Assembly (NCBI GenBank): GCA_018814445.1
Contig: JAHIZV010000026.1
Span: forward strand, 1 to 39,091
Source: Verrucomicrobiota bacterium
Lineage (GTDB): Bacteria > Verrucomicrobiota > Kiritimatiellia > JAHIZV01
Length of the DNA stretch: 39,091 bases
Direction: 5' to 3'
Made by a program: the position numbers and the translations under genes. Under the pieces are notes generated by a model that worked only from the letters and a program-made list of their open reading frames with translations, was not told where the DNA came from and did not search any database. Below are positions 32,434 to 39,091 of this stretch, piece by piece. Numbering within the stretch: position 1 is the first letter of the stretch; each line of letters starts with the position of its first letter.

Positions 32434-34142
32434 GAGTGCAGTATCTTCCAGGCTCCCGGTTCGATTTCGAGCCGGGAGTTTTCTTTGTGTGCCTCACCGC
32501 TCCACAGGTCTGTTGACGGTGCGGACATCTCATGCGCCGCAGTCGCGGCGCCGCAGTTGATTAGAACAGTCACACTGTCATCACCAAGCAACCTATTGTA
32601 CGCGAGCAATCTCGACTCCTGAGTATCAACCCACTCGATACTCCCTCGTCGTAAGACCTCATACCTATTGCGAAGACCGATCGCTTTCTTAAAGAACTCC
32701 AACAGTTCGTGGTCCGGCCCTCTCGGAGTAGGCCCGGTCTTACCCCGCCAGCGATGAGCTTCCGGCTCGTAGTCTATATCGTTCCATAACATCGGCTGGC
32801 GGCAGTCGGGATCGTTCGCGCCCCACATACCCACCTCGGTGCCGTAGTAGATCATCGGCGCACCAACGTACGTCATCTGGAAAACGGTCAGCTGTTTCAG
32901 CGCGTTGTAGGTTTCTTCGGACGGCTTGGACGTTCTGAAATCGGCCCCCGATTTCACGCGCGATTTGTGAAAATAGTCGTCCCAGTTCCAGTCCTCCCCC
33001 ACGCCGTTCTGGAGCATGCTGGCGATCCGGCCCACGTCATGGGAGTCGAGAAGATTCTGCAGAACCTGTGTCACAGGTTCGCTGTAAGCGTTCCGCACCT
33101 CGTCGTGCCGCGACTGGAACTCATGCACATCCATCCTGCTGCCGGGAGAGAAGAATGCCGCCGAAGGATAGAGCCAGACATAGTTCATTACCGCATCGAA
33201 TTCATCGCCCTGCAGGTACTCCCGGGCCAGGCCGACTATCTCACCGGTGAGGTACGAGTCCGGATTGATCCCACGCACACAGCGGCGCCACTCTTTCCAG
33301 AAACCGTGTGGAACGCAGAACGCGACATCAAGACGCCATCCATCAATGCCTCGCTTCAGGTTTCCATTACCGTCAGGATCCATCCAGCGACGCGTAATAT
33401 TGAAAATGTAGTCGCGTACCGGGGCAACCAGCGACTCATCGGTCCTGTTCAACTCCGGCAGGGCTTTATGATTTGCCCAGCTCATGTAGTCAAACTTTCC
33501 ATTGCGCTTCCACTTCGTGATGCGGTACCAATCCGTATACCTCGAGTCTTTTCCGTTCTTCAGAAGATCCTCGAAGGCAAAGAACCCGCGGCCCGTATGG
33601 TTGAATACGCCGTCGATGATCACGCGCATTCCCCGTTCGTGGATTTCCTCCACCAGATCCACAAAGAAACGGTCGGCGGATGTCCAAATCCACGATGCGG
33701 GATCATCTGTCTCTTTCGCCTCGGCCAAAGCCTTGATGTCCCCTTCCCGGTCCGGACCGAAAGTGGGGTCGATGTGGTGGAACGTGTTGCCGTCGTACTT
33801 GTGCAGCGATTCGGCCTGGAAGACAGGATTCAGGTATATAGCCGTTACGCCCAGATCCTGCAGATAGCCGAGTTTTTCCCGTACGCCGACAAGATCTCCG
33901 CCGAAACGGCGATGGTAGACGTTGTGATAGAAACCGCCCAGGCGGGATTCCCTCTCGTCCCGCCTGTACCAGTCGATTCCCCACTTCGTGATCGCCCAGT
34001 CTTCCTTTCCGTCGAAGCCGATGTCATGGGCTGTTGGATTGCTTTGCGGGCAACCGTTACGGAAACGTTCCGGGAATATCTGATACCAGACTGCATCCTT
34101 TGCCCATTCCGGTACTTTGCTGATCACATCTTCAGTCGGCAT
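32430..34142 (-). CDS. Cytoplasmic GH13 alpha-amylase/neopullulanase-like enzyme
   Basis: A 570-residue GH13 hydrolase without a signal peptide. It starts 'WAKDAVWYQIFPERFRNG' like cyclomaltodextrinase/neopullulanase barrels but lacks their N-terminal domain. Domain B and the barrel carry 'GVTAIYLNPVFQAESLHKYD', 'MRVIIDGVFNHTGRGFFAF', nucleophile D272 ('GIDGWRLDVAF'), acid E301 ('YLTGEIVGLA') and H368-D369 ('LLDSHDVGRI'). 'YYGTEVGMWGANDPDCRQPM' is typical of the neopullulanase group. A short C-terminal beta-domain ends the protein. It overlaps the upstream membrane-protein gene by 11 nt, tying it to the rseP run. It probably cleaves maltodextrins or glycogen fragments; transferase activity is also possible. 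Confidence 0.9.
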   Translation of the reverse strand: MPTEDVISKVPEWAKDAVWYQIFPERFRNGCPQSNPTAHDIGFDGKEDWAITKWGIDWYRRDERESRLGGFYHNVYHRRFGGDLVGVREKLGYLQDLGVTAIYLNPVFQAESLHKYDGNTFHHIDPTFGPDREGDIKALAEAKETDDPASWIWTSADRFFVDLVEEIHERGMRVIIDGVFNHTGRGFFAFEDLLKNGKDSRYTDWYRITKWKRNGKFDYMSWANHKALPELNRTDESLVAPVRDYIFNITRRWMDPDGNGNLKRGIDGWRLDVAFCVPHGFWKEWRRCVRGINPDSYLTGEIVGLAREYLQGDEFDAVMNYVWLYPSAAFFSPGSRMDVHEFQSRHDEVRNAYSEPVTQVLQNLLDSHDVGRIASMLQNGVGEDWNWDDYFHKSRVKSGADFRTSKPSEETYNALKQLTVFQMTYVGAPMIYYGTEVGMWGANDPDCRQPMLWNDIDYEPEAHRWRGKTGPTPRGPDHELLEFFKKAIGLRNRYEVLRRGSIEWVDTQESRLLAYNRLLGDDSVTVLINCGAATAAHEMSAPSTDLWSGEAHKENSRLEIEPGAWKILHS

Positions 34143-34578
34143 ATTTACGTCCTGTTTTACTGTCCAATATCACATTGTCCATTTCGACATAGGTAAGATT
34201 CCGCCCGCGCGTGAAATCGTAACCCCACAGATACCTGCCCTGCATCCGGAACAGGAGTTTCTCTGAATCCTGCGTCCATTCCAGCCGTTCCTGCAGATCC
34301 ACGGTGTAGTCGTTTGTAATTGCCGGTGAGTAGTACATGGTCTGAAGGAGGAAGCCTTCTCTGACCATCACCACGAAATGGTCCCGCGTGTGCTGGCGCC
34401 TGAGCAGCTCCGCTGTTTTCTCTCCGTCCGGTGAATCGAGTCTCTGAACACGCACTGAAGGCGGCAGGTAGATCTTGAAGCCGAACCAGAGAATCGCGGC
34501 GGTGACCAGAACGACAACAACCCATCGGGGAACGAAAACCCCGTCTCCCCTCAACATTCTGGAGTAGTCCCGCCCCAT
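34132..34578 (-). CDS. Single-pass membrane protein, unknown
   Basis: A 148-residue protein not recognised. A membrane helix at about 18-36 ('RWVVVVLVTAAILWFGFKIYL') follows a short cytoplasmic head. The rest is probably periplasmic and beta-rich: 'SVRVQRLDSPDGEKTAELLRRQHTRDHFVVMVREG' and 'WTQDSEKLLFRMQGRYLWGYDFTRGRNLTYV', the second recalling WD40/TolB-like 'sDSekLlf' strands. It lies 19 nt after rseP and overlaps the amylase gene by 11 nt, so it bridges the two in one likely transcript. It could be the remnant or minimal form of a larger sensor; no evidence allows a function. Confidence 0.7.
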   Translation of the reverse strand: MGRDYSRMLRGDGVFVPRWVVVVLVTAAILWFGFKIYLPPSVRVQRLDSPDGEKTAELLRRQHTRDHFVVMVREGFLLQTMYYSPAITNDYTVDLQERLEWTQDSEKLLFRMQGRYLWGYDFTRGRNLTYVEMDNVILDSKTGRKYAD

Positions 34579-34597
34579 AACACCCCGCGTACTTACG

Positions 34598-35977
34598 CTA
34601 CGGCTGGACCCCGGCCGGGGCGTTGGTCACACTCGTATCGGCAGCGCCGGCACTGCTCGAACGAGAGAAGAAAATCGTCATCACATCGCGGTACGCAAGG
34701 AAGATCATCAGACCGAACAGCAGGACGAAGAACACATTCCAGAGTACCACGACGAGTTTCTTGTGGACGGGGCGACGGGTGATCAGCTCCCAGAGGGAGA
34801 AAACGATATGTCCGCCGTCCAGGACAGGAAGGGGCAGAAGATTAAGGATCGCGAGATTGATGTTCAGAAAGCATGTGAACCACAACGCCATCATGAAACT
34901 GCTCTGAATCAGAAGCCACAGAGAATAGAAGATGGCTACCGGTCCGCCGATGCCCTGCGCCGCATGCTTCGCTTCTCCCGGCGTCACAAACGCTTTCAGA
35001 ATCCGGAAGATCGGAGCCGCGTGACCTCTTATCTGATCGAGGGGACGTGGATGAACCCGTTGATCGGTATCGACGTAGAACTGATTGAACTGCACGCCGA
35101 TCAGCGCCCTCTCCGCCTCCGCGTCATATGCCGGACTGACTTCAAGCGTGAGCGTTTCCCCTCCGCGCTGAACGGTCATCGGAACACGTTGTCCGGGCAC
35201 GTCATTCACGAGTTTGATGAGGTGGGGAATGCTGTATACGGGTTCACCGTTGAAAGTGGTGATCAGATCGCCTGCAAGGACGCCCGCCTCTTCCGCGCTC
35301 GATCCCGGCATCGTCGCAAGTACCTTGCAGAAACCGACGGGAACCATTCCGCCCACTCCACGTACCGAGGCAAACAGTTTCTCCGTGGCCAGAGAAACAG
35401 TGAATGTTTCGTCTCCCCGCGCGGCGACCATTTCGACTTCGTCACTCAACGCGCCGACGATCAGAAAATCCTGCCAGTTCGTTATCTTCTCGCCGTTAAC
35501 GCTCCTGATCTCATCGCCCGGCCGTAGACCTGCGGCATAAGCCACTGAATTTGTTTCCACAAAACCGACTACGCTGGAGGCCTCATCCGGCGACGCCGGC
35601 TTACCCACCCAGTAGATCACCCACGCAATGATGAACGCCAGGACGACATTTCCGACCGGACCCGCGAAAGCGACGATGATTTTGCGCCAGGGCGCCACGT
35701 GCGGAAGGTTCCGGCTGTTGCCGTCCTCGTCTTTGTCCTCCGTTCCGGTGGGATCCATCTGCGGCAATGCCACGTAGCCGCCACACGGGATCCACCCGAT
35801 CTTATACAACACGCCCCTGATCTTCTTCTTCCATATCGCATGGCCGAAGCCGATGGAGAAGGCATCAGCCTGCAGGCCGAGAAGGCGCGCGGACAGAAAG
35901 TGGCCGAGTTCGTGAATGAAGACCGTCACCCCGAAGAGCAGCAACAGTACGATTATCGTATAGATAGCCAGTAGCAT
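34598..35977 (-). CDS. rseP: Site-2 protease RseP (M50 zinc metalloprotease)
   Basis: An intramembrane protease that cleaves anti-sigma factors or remnant signal peptides. It has 459 residues, close to the E. coli length. The zinc site is HELGH at 22-26 in the first membrane helix ('VTVFIHELGHFLSARLLG'), and the third ligand is in 'NLLPLPVLDGGHIVF' near the C-terminal helices. Two PDZ domains lie between ('VGFVETNSVAYAAGLRPGDEIRSVNG', then 'VLATMPGSSAEEAGVLAGDLITTFNGEPV'). It follows cdsA by 11 nt in a purA-uppS-cdsA-rseP run. In many bacteria dxr sits between cdsA and rseP; it is absent here. The target anti-sigma factor is not in the window. Confidence 0.95.
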   Translation of the reverse strand: MLLAIYTIIVLLLLFGVTVFIHELGHFLSARLLGLQADAFSIGFGHAIWKKKIRGVLYKIGWIPCGGYVALPQMDPTGTEDKDEDGNSRNLPHVAPWRKIIVAFAGPVGNVVLAFIIAWVIYWVGKPASPDEASSVVGFVETNSVAYAAGLRPGDEIRSVNGEKITNWQDFLIVGALSDEVEMVAARGDETFTVSLATEKLFASVRGVGGMVPVGFCKVLATMPGSSAEEAGVLAGDLITTFNGEPVYSIPHLIKLVNDVPGQRVPMTVQRGGETLTLEVSPAYDAEAERALIGVQFNQFYVDTDQRVHPRPLDQIRGHAAPIFRILKAFVTPGEAKHAAQGIGGPVAIFYSLWLLIQSSFMMALWFTCFLNINLAILNLLPLPVLDGGHIVFSLWELITRRPVHKKLVVVLWNVFFVLLFGLMIFLAYRDVMTIFFSRSSSAGAADTSVTNAPAGVQP

Positions 35978-35988
35978 TGTAAGAGTCC

Positions 35989-36831
35989 CTATAAAAAGAG
36001 ATGAACATACACGTAAAGAGCAGGCGCCGCAAACAGAAGACTGTCAATTACGTCCAAAAGACCGCCCATTCCGGCAATCATCTGACTCGAGTCTTTGACG
36101 CCGGCGCCTCTTTTGAGCAGGGATTCGGCCAGATCGCTGACTATGCCGGTGACGGAGAGCAATATACTCAGGATTACAATATCATGCAGACGAAATCGGA
36201 TGGGACCGATCTCGCCGCCGGAGAAGTAGTACCAGGTCAAGCCCGTTGCCAGTCCGACGAGAATGCCTCCGATGCAGCCTTCCCAGGTCTTCCCGGCGGA
36301 GATCCGGGGAATGAGTTTGTGCTTTCCAATACCGCAGCCGACAAAGTAGGCGCCTACGTCCGTCAGCTTCACGACGACGATCATGAACAGAATCGGCCAT
36401 TTGCCTTCGAGTCCTTCCCAGCCGAACACGATTCTCGTGATGAAGTTGAACGTGAAGGCAACATACATGACACCCAGCAGGGTTCCTGAAATCGTTTCCA
36501 GGGGCAGTTTGTTGTGTTTCTGCGGAAACTGGCGGATCAGAACCGCGAACATAATGGCAAACAGAGTGGCCCATTCGAGGTAGTCGGCATCGGGTCCCAG
36601 GAAACCATTCTGGTTCGCCCAAGTTACGGTGATCAGGACGATGCCGCTCAGAACCCCGAGGTACTTGAAGTTGGGAATCTCTGAAGCGTCCAGGAACTTG
36701 TAGAACTCCCACATGCCCAGCGAGCAGATCAGGAGCAGAATCAGAAGAACGGCGAGCGCGTTGGCCCAGAAGGATACGACAATAACCGCCGCGCCGAGGA
36801 TAATACCGCTTTGAAGCCGCTGTTTGAGCAT
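35989..36831 (-). CDS. cdsA: Phosphatidate cytidylyltransferase
   Basis: Makes CDP-diacylglycerol from phosphatidic acid and CTP at the inner membrane, the branch point of phospholipid synthesis. It has 280 residues with about eight membrane helices. Motifs are 'VVVKLTDVGAYFVGCGIGKHKL', 'ISAGKTWEGCIGGI' and the CDS signature region 'SDLAESLLKRGAGVKDSSQMIAGMGGLLDVIDSLLFAAP' (232-270). In the standard signature the end reads 'HGGxxDRxD'; here it is 'MGGLLDVID', with V261 for Arg. I recall similar variants in PVC bacteria, so the enzyme is probably active. It lies 9 nt after uppS and 11 nt before rseP, in the common envelope-lipid gene order. Confidence 0.94.
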   Translation of the reverse strand: MLKQRLQSGIILGAAVIVVSFWANALAVLLILLLICSLGMWEFYKFLDASEIPNFKYLGVLSGIVLITVTWANQNGFLGPDADYLEWATLFAIMFAVLIRQFPQKHNKLPLETISGTLLGVMYVAFTFNFITRIVFGWEGLEGKWPILFMIVVVKLTDVGAYFVGCGIGKHKLIPRISAGKTWEGCIGGILVGLATGLTWYYFSGGEIGPIRFRLHDIVILSILLSVTGIVSDLAESLLKRGAGVKDSSQMIAGMGGLLDVIDSLLFAAPALYVYVHLFL

Positions 36832-36840
36832 GAGTCCCCG

Positions 36841-37572
36841 CTACTTGACATCTCCAAACCGCCGGTGGCGGCGGGCATACGACTCAAGGGCCTGTGCGAA
36901 CTGTTCCTCACGGAAATCGGGCCAGAACACATCCGTCACGTACAGCTCAGCGTAGGACAGCTGCCAGAGCAGAAAGTTGCTCAAACGCATTTCCCCGCTC
37001 GTGCGGATCATGAGATCCGGATCCGGCACATCCGGAGCATAGAGGTGCTGAGAAATCGTCTCCTCGGCAATATCCTCAACACTCAGTGACCCGTCCTTCA
37101 CTTCGCCGGCAATCTTCTTCACAGCTTCAACCAGTTCGGCCCGGCTGCCGTAGCTCAGCGCCAGTATCAACTGACCTTCATCATAGTCTTTCGTCTCGTC
37201 AATGACCCGGAGGAGTTCCTTCCGAACGGGCGCCGGAAGATCTTCAATGCGTCCGATGACCCGGAGACGGATGTTATTCTCGTGCAATTCGTGGGCATTC
37301 TTGCGAAGAAAGCGGCTCAGCAGGCTCATCAGGCCCGCAATTTCCTCTTTGGGCCGTATCCAGTTTTCCATGCTGAACGCGTAGAGCGTCAGATAGTGGA
37401 CGCCGGCCTTCTTGCATGCGCGAAGAACAGCCCGTACGGACTCCGCCCCGGTTTCATGGCCCTTGATGCGCGGCAGGCCGCGCTGCTTTGCCCACCGCCC
37501 GTTGCCGTCCATAATGATGGCGACATGCGACGGCACCGGAGAGTCTTTCCTGTGCGGTGAATCAGTCTTCAA
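36841..37572 (-). CDS. uppS: Isoprenyl transferase (undecaprenyl diphosphate synthase)
   Basis: Condenses isopentenyl diphosphate onto farnesyl diphosphate with cis geometry to make the lipid carrier for peptidoglycan and polysaccharides. It has 243 residues, the usual size. 'VAIIMDGNGRWAKQRGLPRIKGHETG' holds the catalytic D22 and the substrate-binding GNGRWA. 'LTLYAFSMENWIRPKEEI' and the C-terminal 'DLMIRTSGEMRLSNFLLWQLSYAELYVTDVFWPDF' complete the family motifs. It overlaps purA by 11 nt and precedes cdsA by 9 nt. Everything expected is present. Confidence 0.96.
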   Translation of the reverse strand: MKTDSPHRKDSPVPSHVAIIMDGNGRWAKQRGLPRIKGHETGAESVRAVLRACKKAGVHYLTLYAFSMENWIRPKEEIAGLMSLLSRFLRKNAHELHENNIRLRVIGRIEDLPAPVRKELLRVIDETKDYDEGQLILALSYGSRAELVEAVKKIAGEVKDGSLSVEDIAEETISQHLYAPDVPDPDLMIRTSGEMRLSNFLLWQLSYAELYVTDVFWPDFREEQFAQALESYARRHRRFGDVK

Positions 37573-38854
37573 GGTCTATGTCCCTCAGATCCATGGTGCT
37601 GGCCCGGTTCGGGCCCACCGAAAGAATGCCGACCGGCACCCCCGTGATCTCGGTCAGCCTTCTGACGTAAGCCTTTGCCTGCTTCGGAAGTTTGCTGAAC
37701 TCGGCAACATCCGTTGTCGGTTCCAGCCACCCCTTGAAATCTTCGTATACGGGTTCGCATTTCTCAAGTGCCCGGATGTTCGCCGGAACCGTTTCCAGCA
37801 CCTTGCCGTCACACTTGTAACCTGTACAGATCCTGATCGTCTCAAAGCCGTCGAGCACGTCAAGTTTCGTCAGGGCCCAGAAATTGATCCCGCTGATCAT
37901 GGCCGAGTACTTCGCCACCACGGCGTCAAACCATCCGCACCTGCGGGGTCTTCCCGTCGTCGCGCCATACTCGTGTCCGACATCGCGCAGTTTCTGACCG
38001 TCCTCATCGAACAGCTCTGTTGGAAACGGCCCCTCTCCCACGCGGGTCGTGTAGGCCTTGATCACGCCGACAACCTGATTGATTCTGTGGGGGGCGACCC
38101 CGCTCCCGGTGCATGCGCCGCCGGCTGACGCGTTCGATGATGTTACAAACGGATACGTGCCGTAGTCGATGTCGAGCATCGTCCCCTGAGCGCCCTCGAA
38201 CAAGACCGAGTCGCCATCGTGGATAGCTGCATTCAGAAGAGTGATCGTGTCCGTAATGAAGGGGGCCAGATACTCCGCCGCTGACTGGTAGGACGAAAGA
38301 ATCCCGTTGTAATCGAGCTCGTCGGCGCCGAGAGCGGACAGAATCCGGTTGTTGCGATCCACTCGTGAGCGCAGAAACGCGGGGAACTCTGGATCTATCA
38401 GATCGATCATCCGCAAGCCGATGCGGGCCGCTTTGTCGCCGTAGCCGGGGCCGATGCCGCGCTTGGTCGTGCCGATTTTCTCACCCGCTTTTGAATCCTG
38501 TTCGCGAGTCGAGTCAATCGCACCATGGTAAGGGAGGACGACGTGGGCCCGGTCGCTGATAAAGAACCGGTCCTTTATGCTGATGCCCCGATCGACTACT
38601 TCCTTGAGTTCGTTTACCAGAGCGACGGGGTCGATAACCACCCCGTTCCCTATCACACATTTCTTTCCTTCCGTCAGAATTCCCGACGGCACGAGATGAA
38701 GAACGTATTTCTGGTCGCCGATTTCGACCGTATGGCCGGCGTTGTTGCCGCCCTGATAGCGGACAATCCAATCCACATCGCGGGTGAGAACGTCGATGAT
38801 TTTCCCCTTCCCCTCATCACCCCATTGCGCGCCTATCAGAACCGTATTCGACAT
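37562..38854 (-). CDS. purA: Adenylosuccinate synthetase
   Basis: Joins IMP and aspartate with GTP to give adenylosuccinate, the first step from IMP to AMP. It has 430 residues, the normal length. 'LIGAQWGDEGKGKIIDVL' at 6-23 contains catalytic D13, 'GGNNAGHT' at 35-42 contains H41, 'TTKRGIGPGYGDKAARIGLR' binds IMP, and 'FVTSSNASAGGACTGSGV' and 'TTGRPRRCGWFD' are standard motifs. It is the first gene of the purA-uppS-cdsA-rseP run, with a plausible promoter at 38920-38948 and an AAGGAA ribosome site. Coupling of purine synthesis to envelope-lipid genes by an 11-nt overlap is not a usual arrangement. Confidence 0.97.
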   Translation of the reverse strand: MSNTVLIGAQWGDEGKGKIIDVLTRDVDWIVRYQGGNNAGHTVEIGDQKYVLHLVPSGILTEGKKCVIGNGVVIDPVALVNELKEVVDRGISIKDRFFISDRAHVVLPYHGAIDSTREQDSKAGEKIGTTKRGIGPGYGDKAARIGLRMIDLIDPEFPAFLRSRVDRNNRILSALGADELDYNGILSSYQSAAEYLAPFITDTITLLNAAIHDGDSVLFEGAQGTMLDIDYGTYPFVTSSNASAGGACTGSGVAPHRINQVVGVIKAYTTRVGEGPFPTELFDEDGQKLRDVGHEYGATTGRPRRCGWFDAVVAKYSAMISGINFWALTKLDVLDGFETIRICTGYKCDGKVLETVPANIRALEKCEPVYEDFKGWLEPTTDVAEFSKLPKQAKAYVRRLTEITGVPVGILSVGPNRASTMDLRDIDLED

Positions 38855-38896
38855 GTCATTTCCTTATTCGGACTCCTGTAAATCACCGTCGGACAG

Positions 38897-38912
38897 CCCT
38901 CGAAACCGAGGG
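38897..38912. terminator. Hairpin at the 5' end of the purA leader
   Basis: CCCTCG-AAAC-CGAGGG forms a perfect 6-bp stem with a 4-nt loop. It lies 55 nt past the stop of the upstream gene and almost exactly at the predicted purA transcript start. It may therefore be the terminator of the upstream gene, a 5' stabilising hairpin of purA mRNA, or both. Confidence 0.45.
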
Positions 38913-38919
38913 GACACAG

Positions 38920-38948
38920 AGCGTAATTGAGCCTCTACGCACGGTCAA
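38920..38948 (-). promoter_or_regulatory. Sigma-70 promoter of purA
   Basis: On the minus strand TTGACC (38943-38948), a 17-nt spacer and TACGCT (38920-38925) predict a start near 38913, leaving a leader of about 59 nt before the purA ATG. The -35 is near-perfect. The -10 keeps only the three most conserved bases. Confidence 0.5.
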
Positions 38949-38967
38949 CTTCAAACGCCGGAGAGCC

Positions 38968-39091
38968 TTATTCTATGGTGAATTCCCTGCGAAAATACAC
39001 AGTCTTCCCCTCCCCTTCATACCACCCCATGGAAGGCATGCCCTGGGGGATCGATTGCATTCCCGCAAACGCATTGGGGCTGACTTTGAAC
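38968..39091 (-). CDS. C-terminal fragment of an unknown protein (cut by window edge)
   Basis: The last 40 codons of a minus-strand gene enter at the right edge and end at TAA (38968-38970). The visible residues include 'FKVSPNAFAGMQSIPQGMPS' and 'GWYEGEGKTVYFRREFTIE', a plausible beta-strand C-terminus. Codon composition fits coding DNA. No family can be named from so short a piece. It lies 113 bp upstream of purA in the same direction, separated by a promoter and a hairpin, so it is probably a separate unit. Confidence 0.6.
   Translation of the reverse strand, partial: FKVSPNAFAGMQSIPQGMPSMGWYEGEGKTVYFRREFTIE

Noticed and set aside
32967-34196. Plus-strand open frame (409 codons) over the GH13 amylase
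   Set aside because: Antisense shadow of a gene with intact GH13 catalytic residues; no independent support.

Overview
The window reads as chromosomal DNA of a Gram-negative heterotroph, most likely from the PVC group (Verrucomicrobiota/Kiritimatiellota). This is an inference from style. Two secreted proteins end in the short 'TITW…KTYTLRYTTNL'-type C-terminal domain common in that group, one of them carries an acidic calcium-binding spacer, and the CdsA signature is of a variant I associate with PVC bacteria. No tRNA, rRNA, insertion sequence, prophage or CRISPR array was recognised.

Layout. (1) 1-4441, minus strand: a tightly overlapping operon galE-cinA-thpR-recA-alaS (alaS runs off the left edge), with a good sigma-70 promoter at 4481-4509. 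(2) 4581-10976, plus strand: a DUF697-like membrane protein, a glycogen-debranching GH13 enzyme, a YugP-type membrane zinc peptidase and a secreted protein built from four ~133-residue repeats. (3) 11018-20542: the most distinctive part, a divergent compatible-solute cluster. The minus arm holds an M20-fold protein that has lost its catalytic residues, glucosyl-3-phosphoglycerate synthase (GpgS), a GT-B glycosyltransferase, a HAD phosphatase and CutA. The plus arm holds a second GT4 glycosyltransferase, a GH13_18 phosphorylase (probably glucosylglycerate phosphorylase), a membrane-anchored unknown and a small GT2. (4) 20800-24235: a HAD hydrolase, a DEAD-box RNA helicase, a short tandem-repeat array and a BrnT/BrnA-like toxin-antitoxin pair. 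(5) 24381-28499: a large secreted GH57 alpha-glucanase with two starch-binding-like modules. (6) 28732-31533, minus: an operon of an MscS channel, glycerate kinase and a spermidine-synthase-like protein. (7) 31867-38854: a lipoprotein with a textbook sigma-54 promoter, then a minus-strand run purA-uppS-cdsA-rseP-unknown-GH13 amylase. A C-terminal gene fragment ends at 38968.

How the genes may work together (inference). Intracellular and extracellular alpha-glucan enzymes (GlgX-like, GH13, GH57) can supply glucose phosphates. GpgS joins glucose to 3-phosphoglycerate, and the HAD and GT enzymes can yield glucosylglycerate or mannosylglucosylglycerate. The GH13_18 enzyme can phosphorolyse glucosylglycerate to glucose-1-phosphate and glycerate. 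Glycerate kinase, co-transcribed with a mechanosensitive channel, can return glycerate to glycolysis. Together these would give a synthesis, release and recycling circuit for a charged osmolyte.
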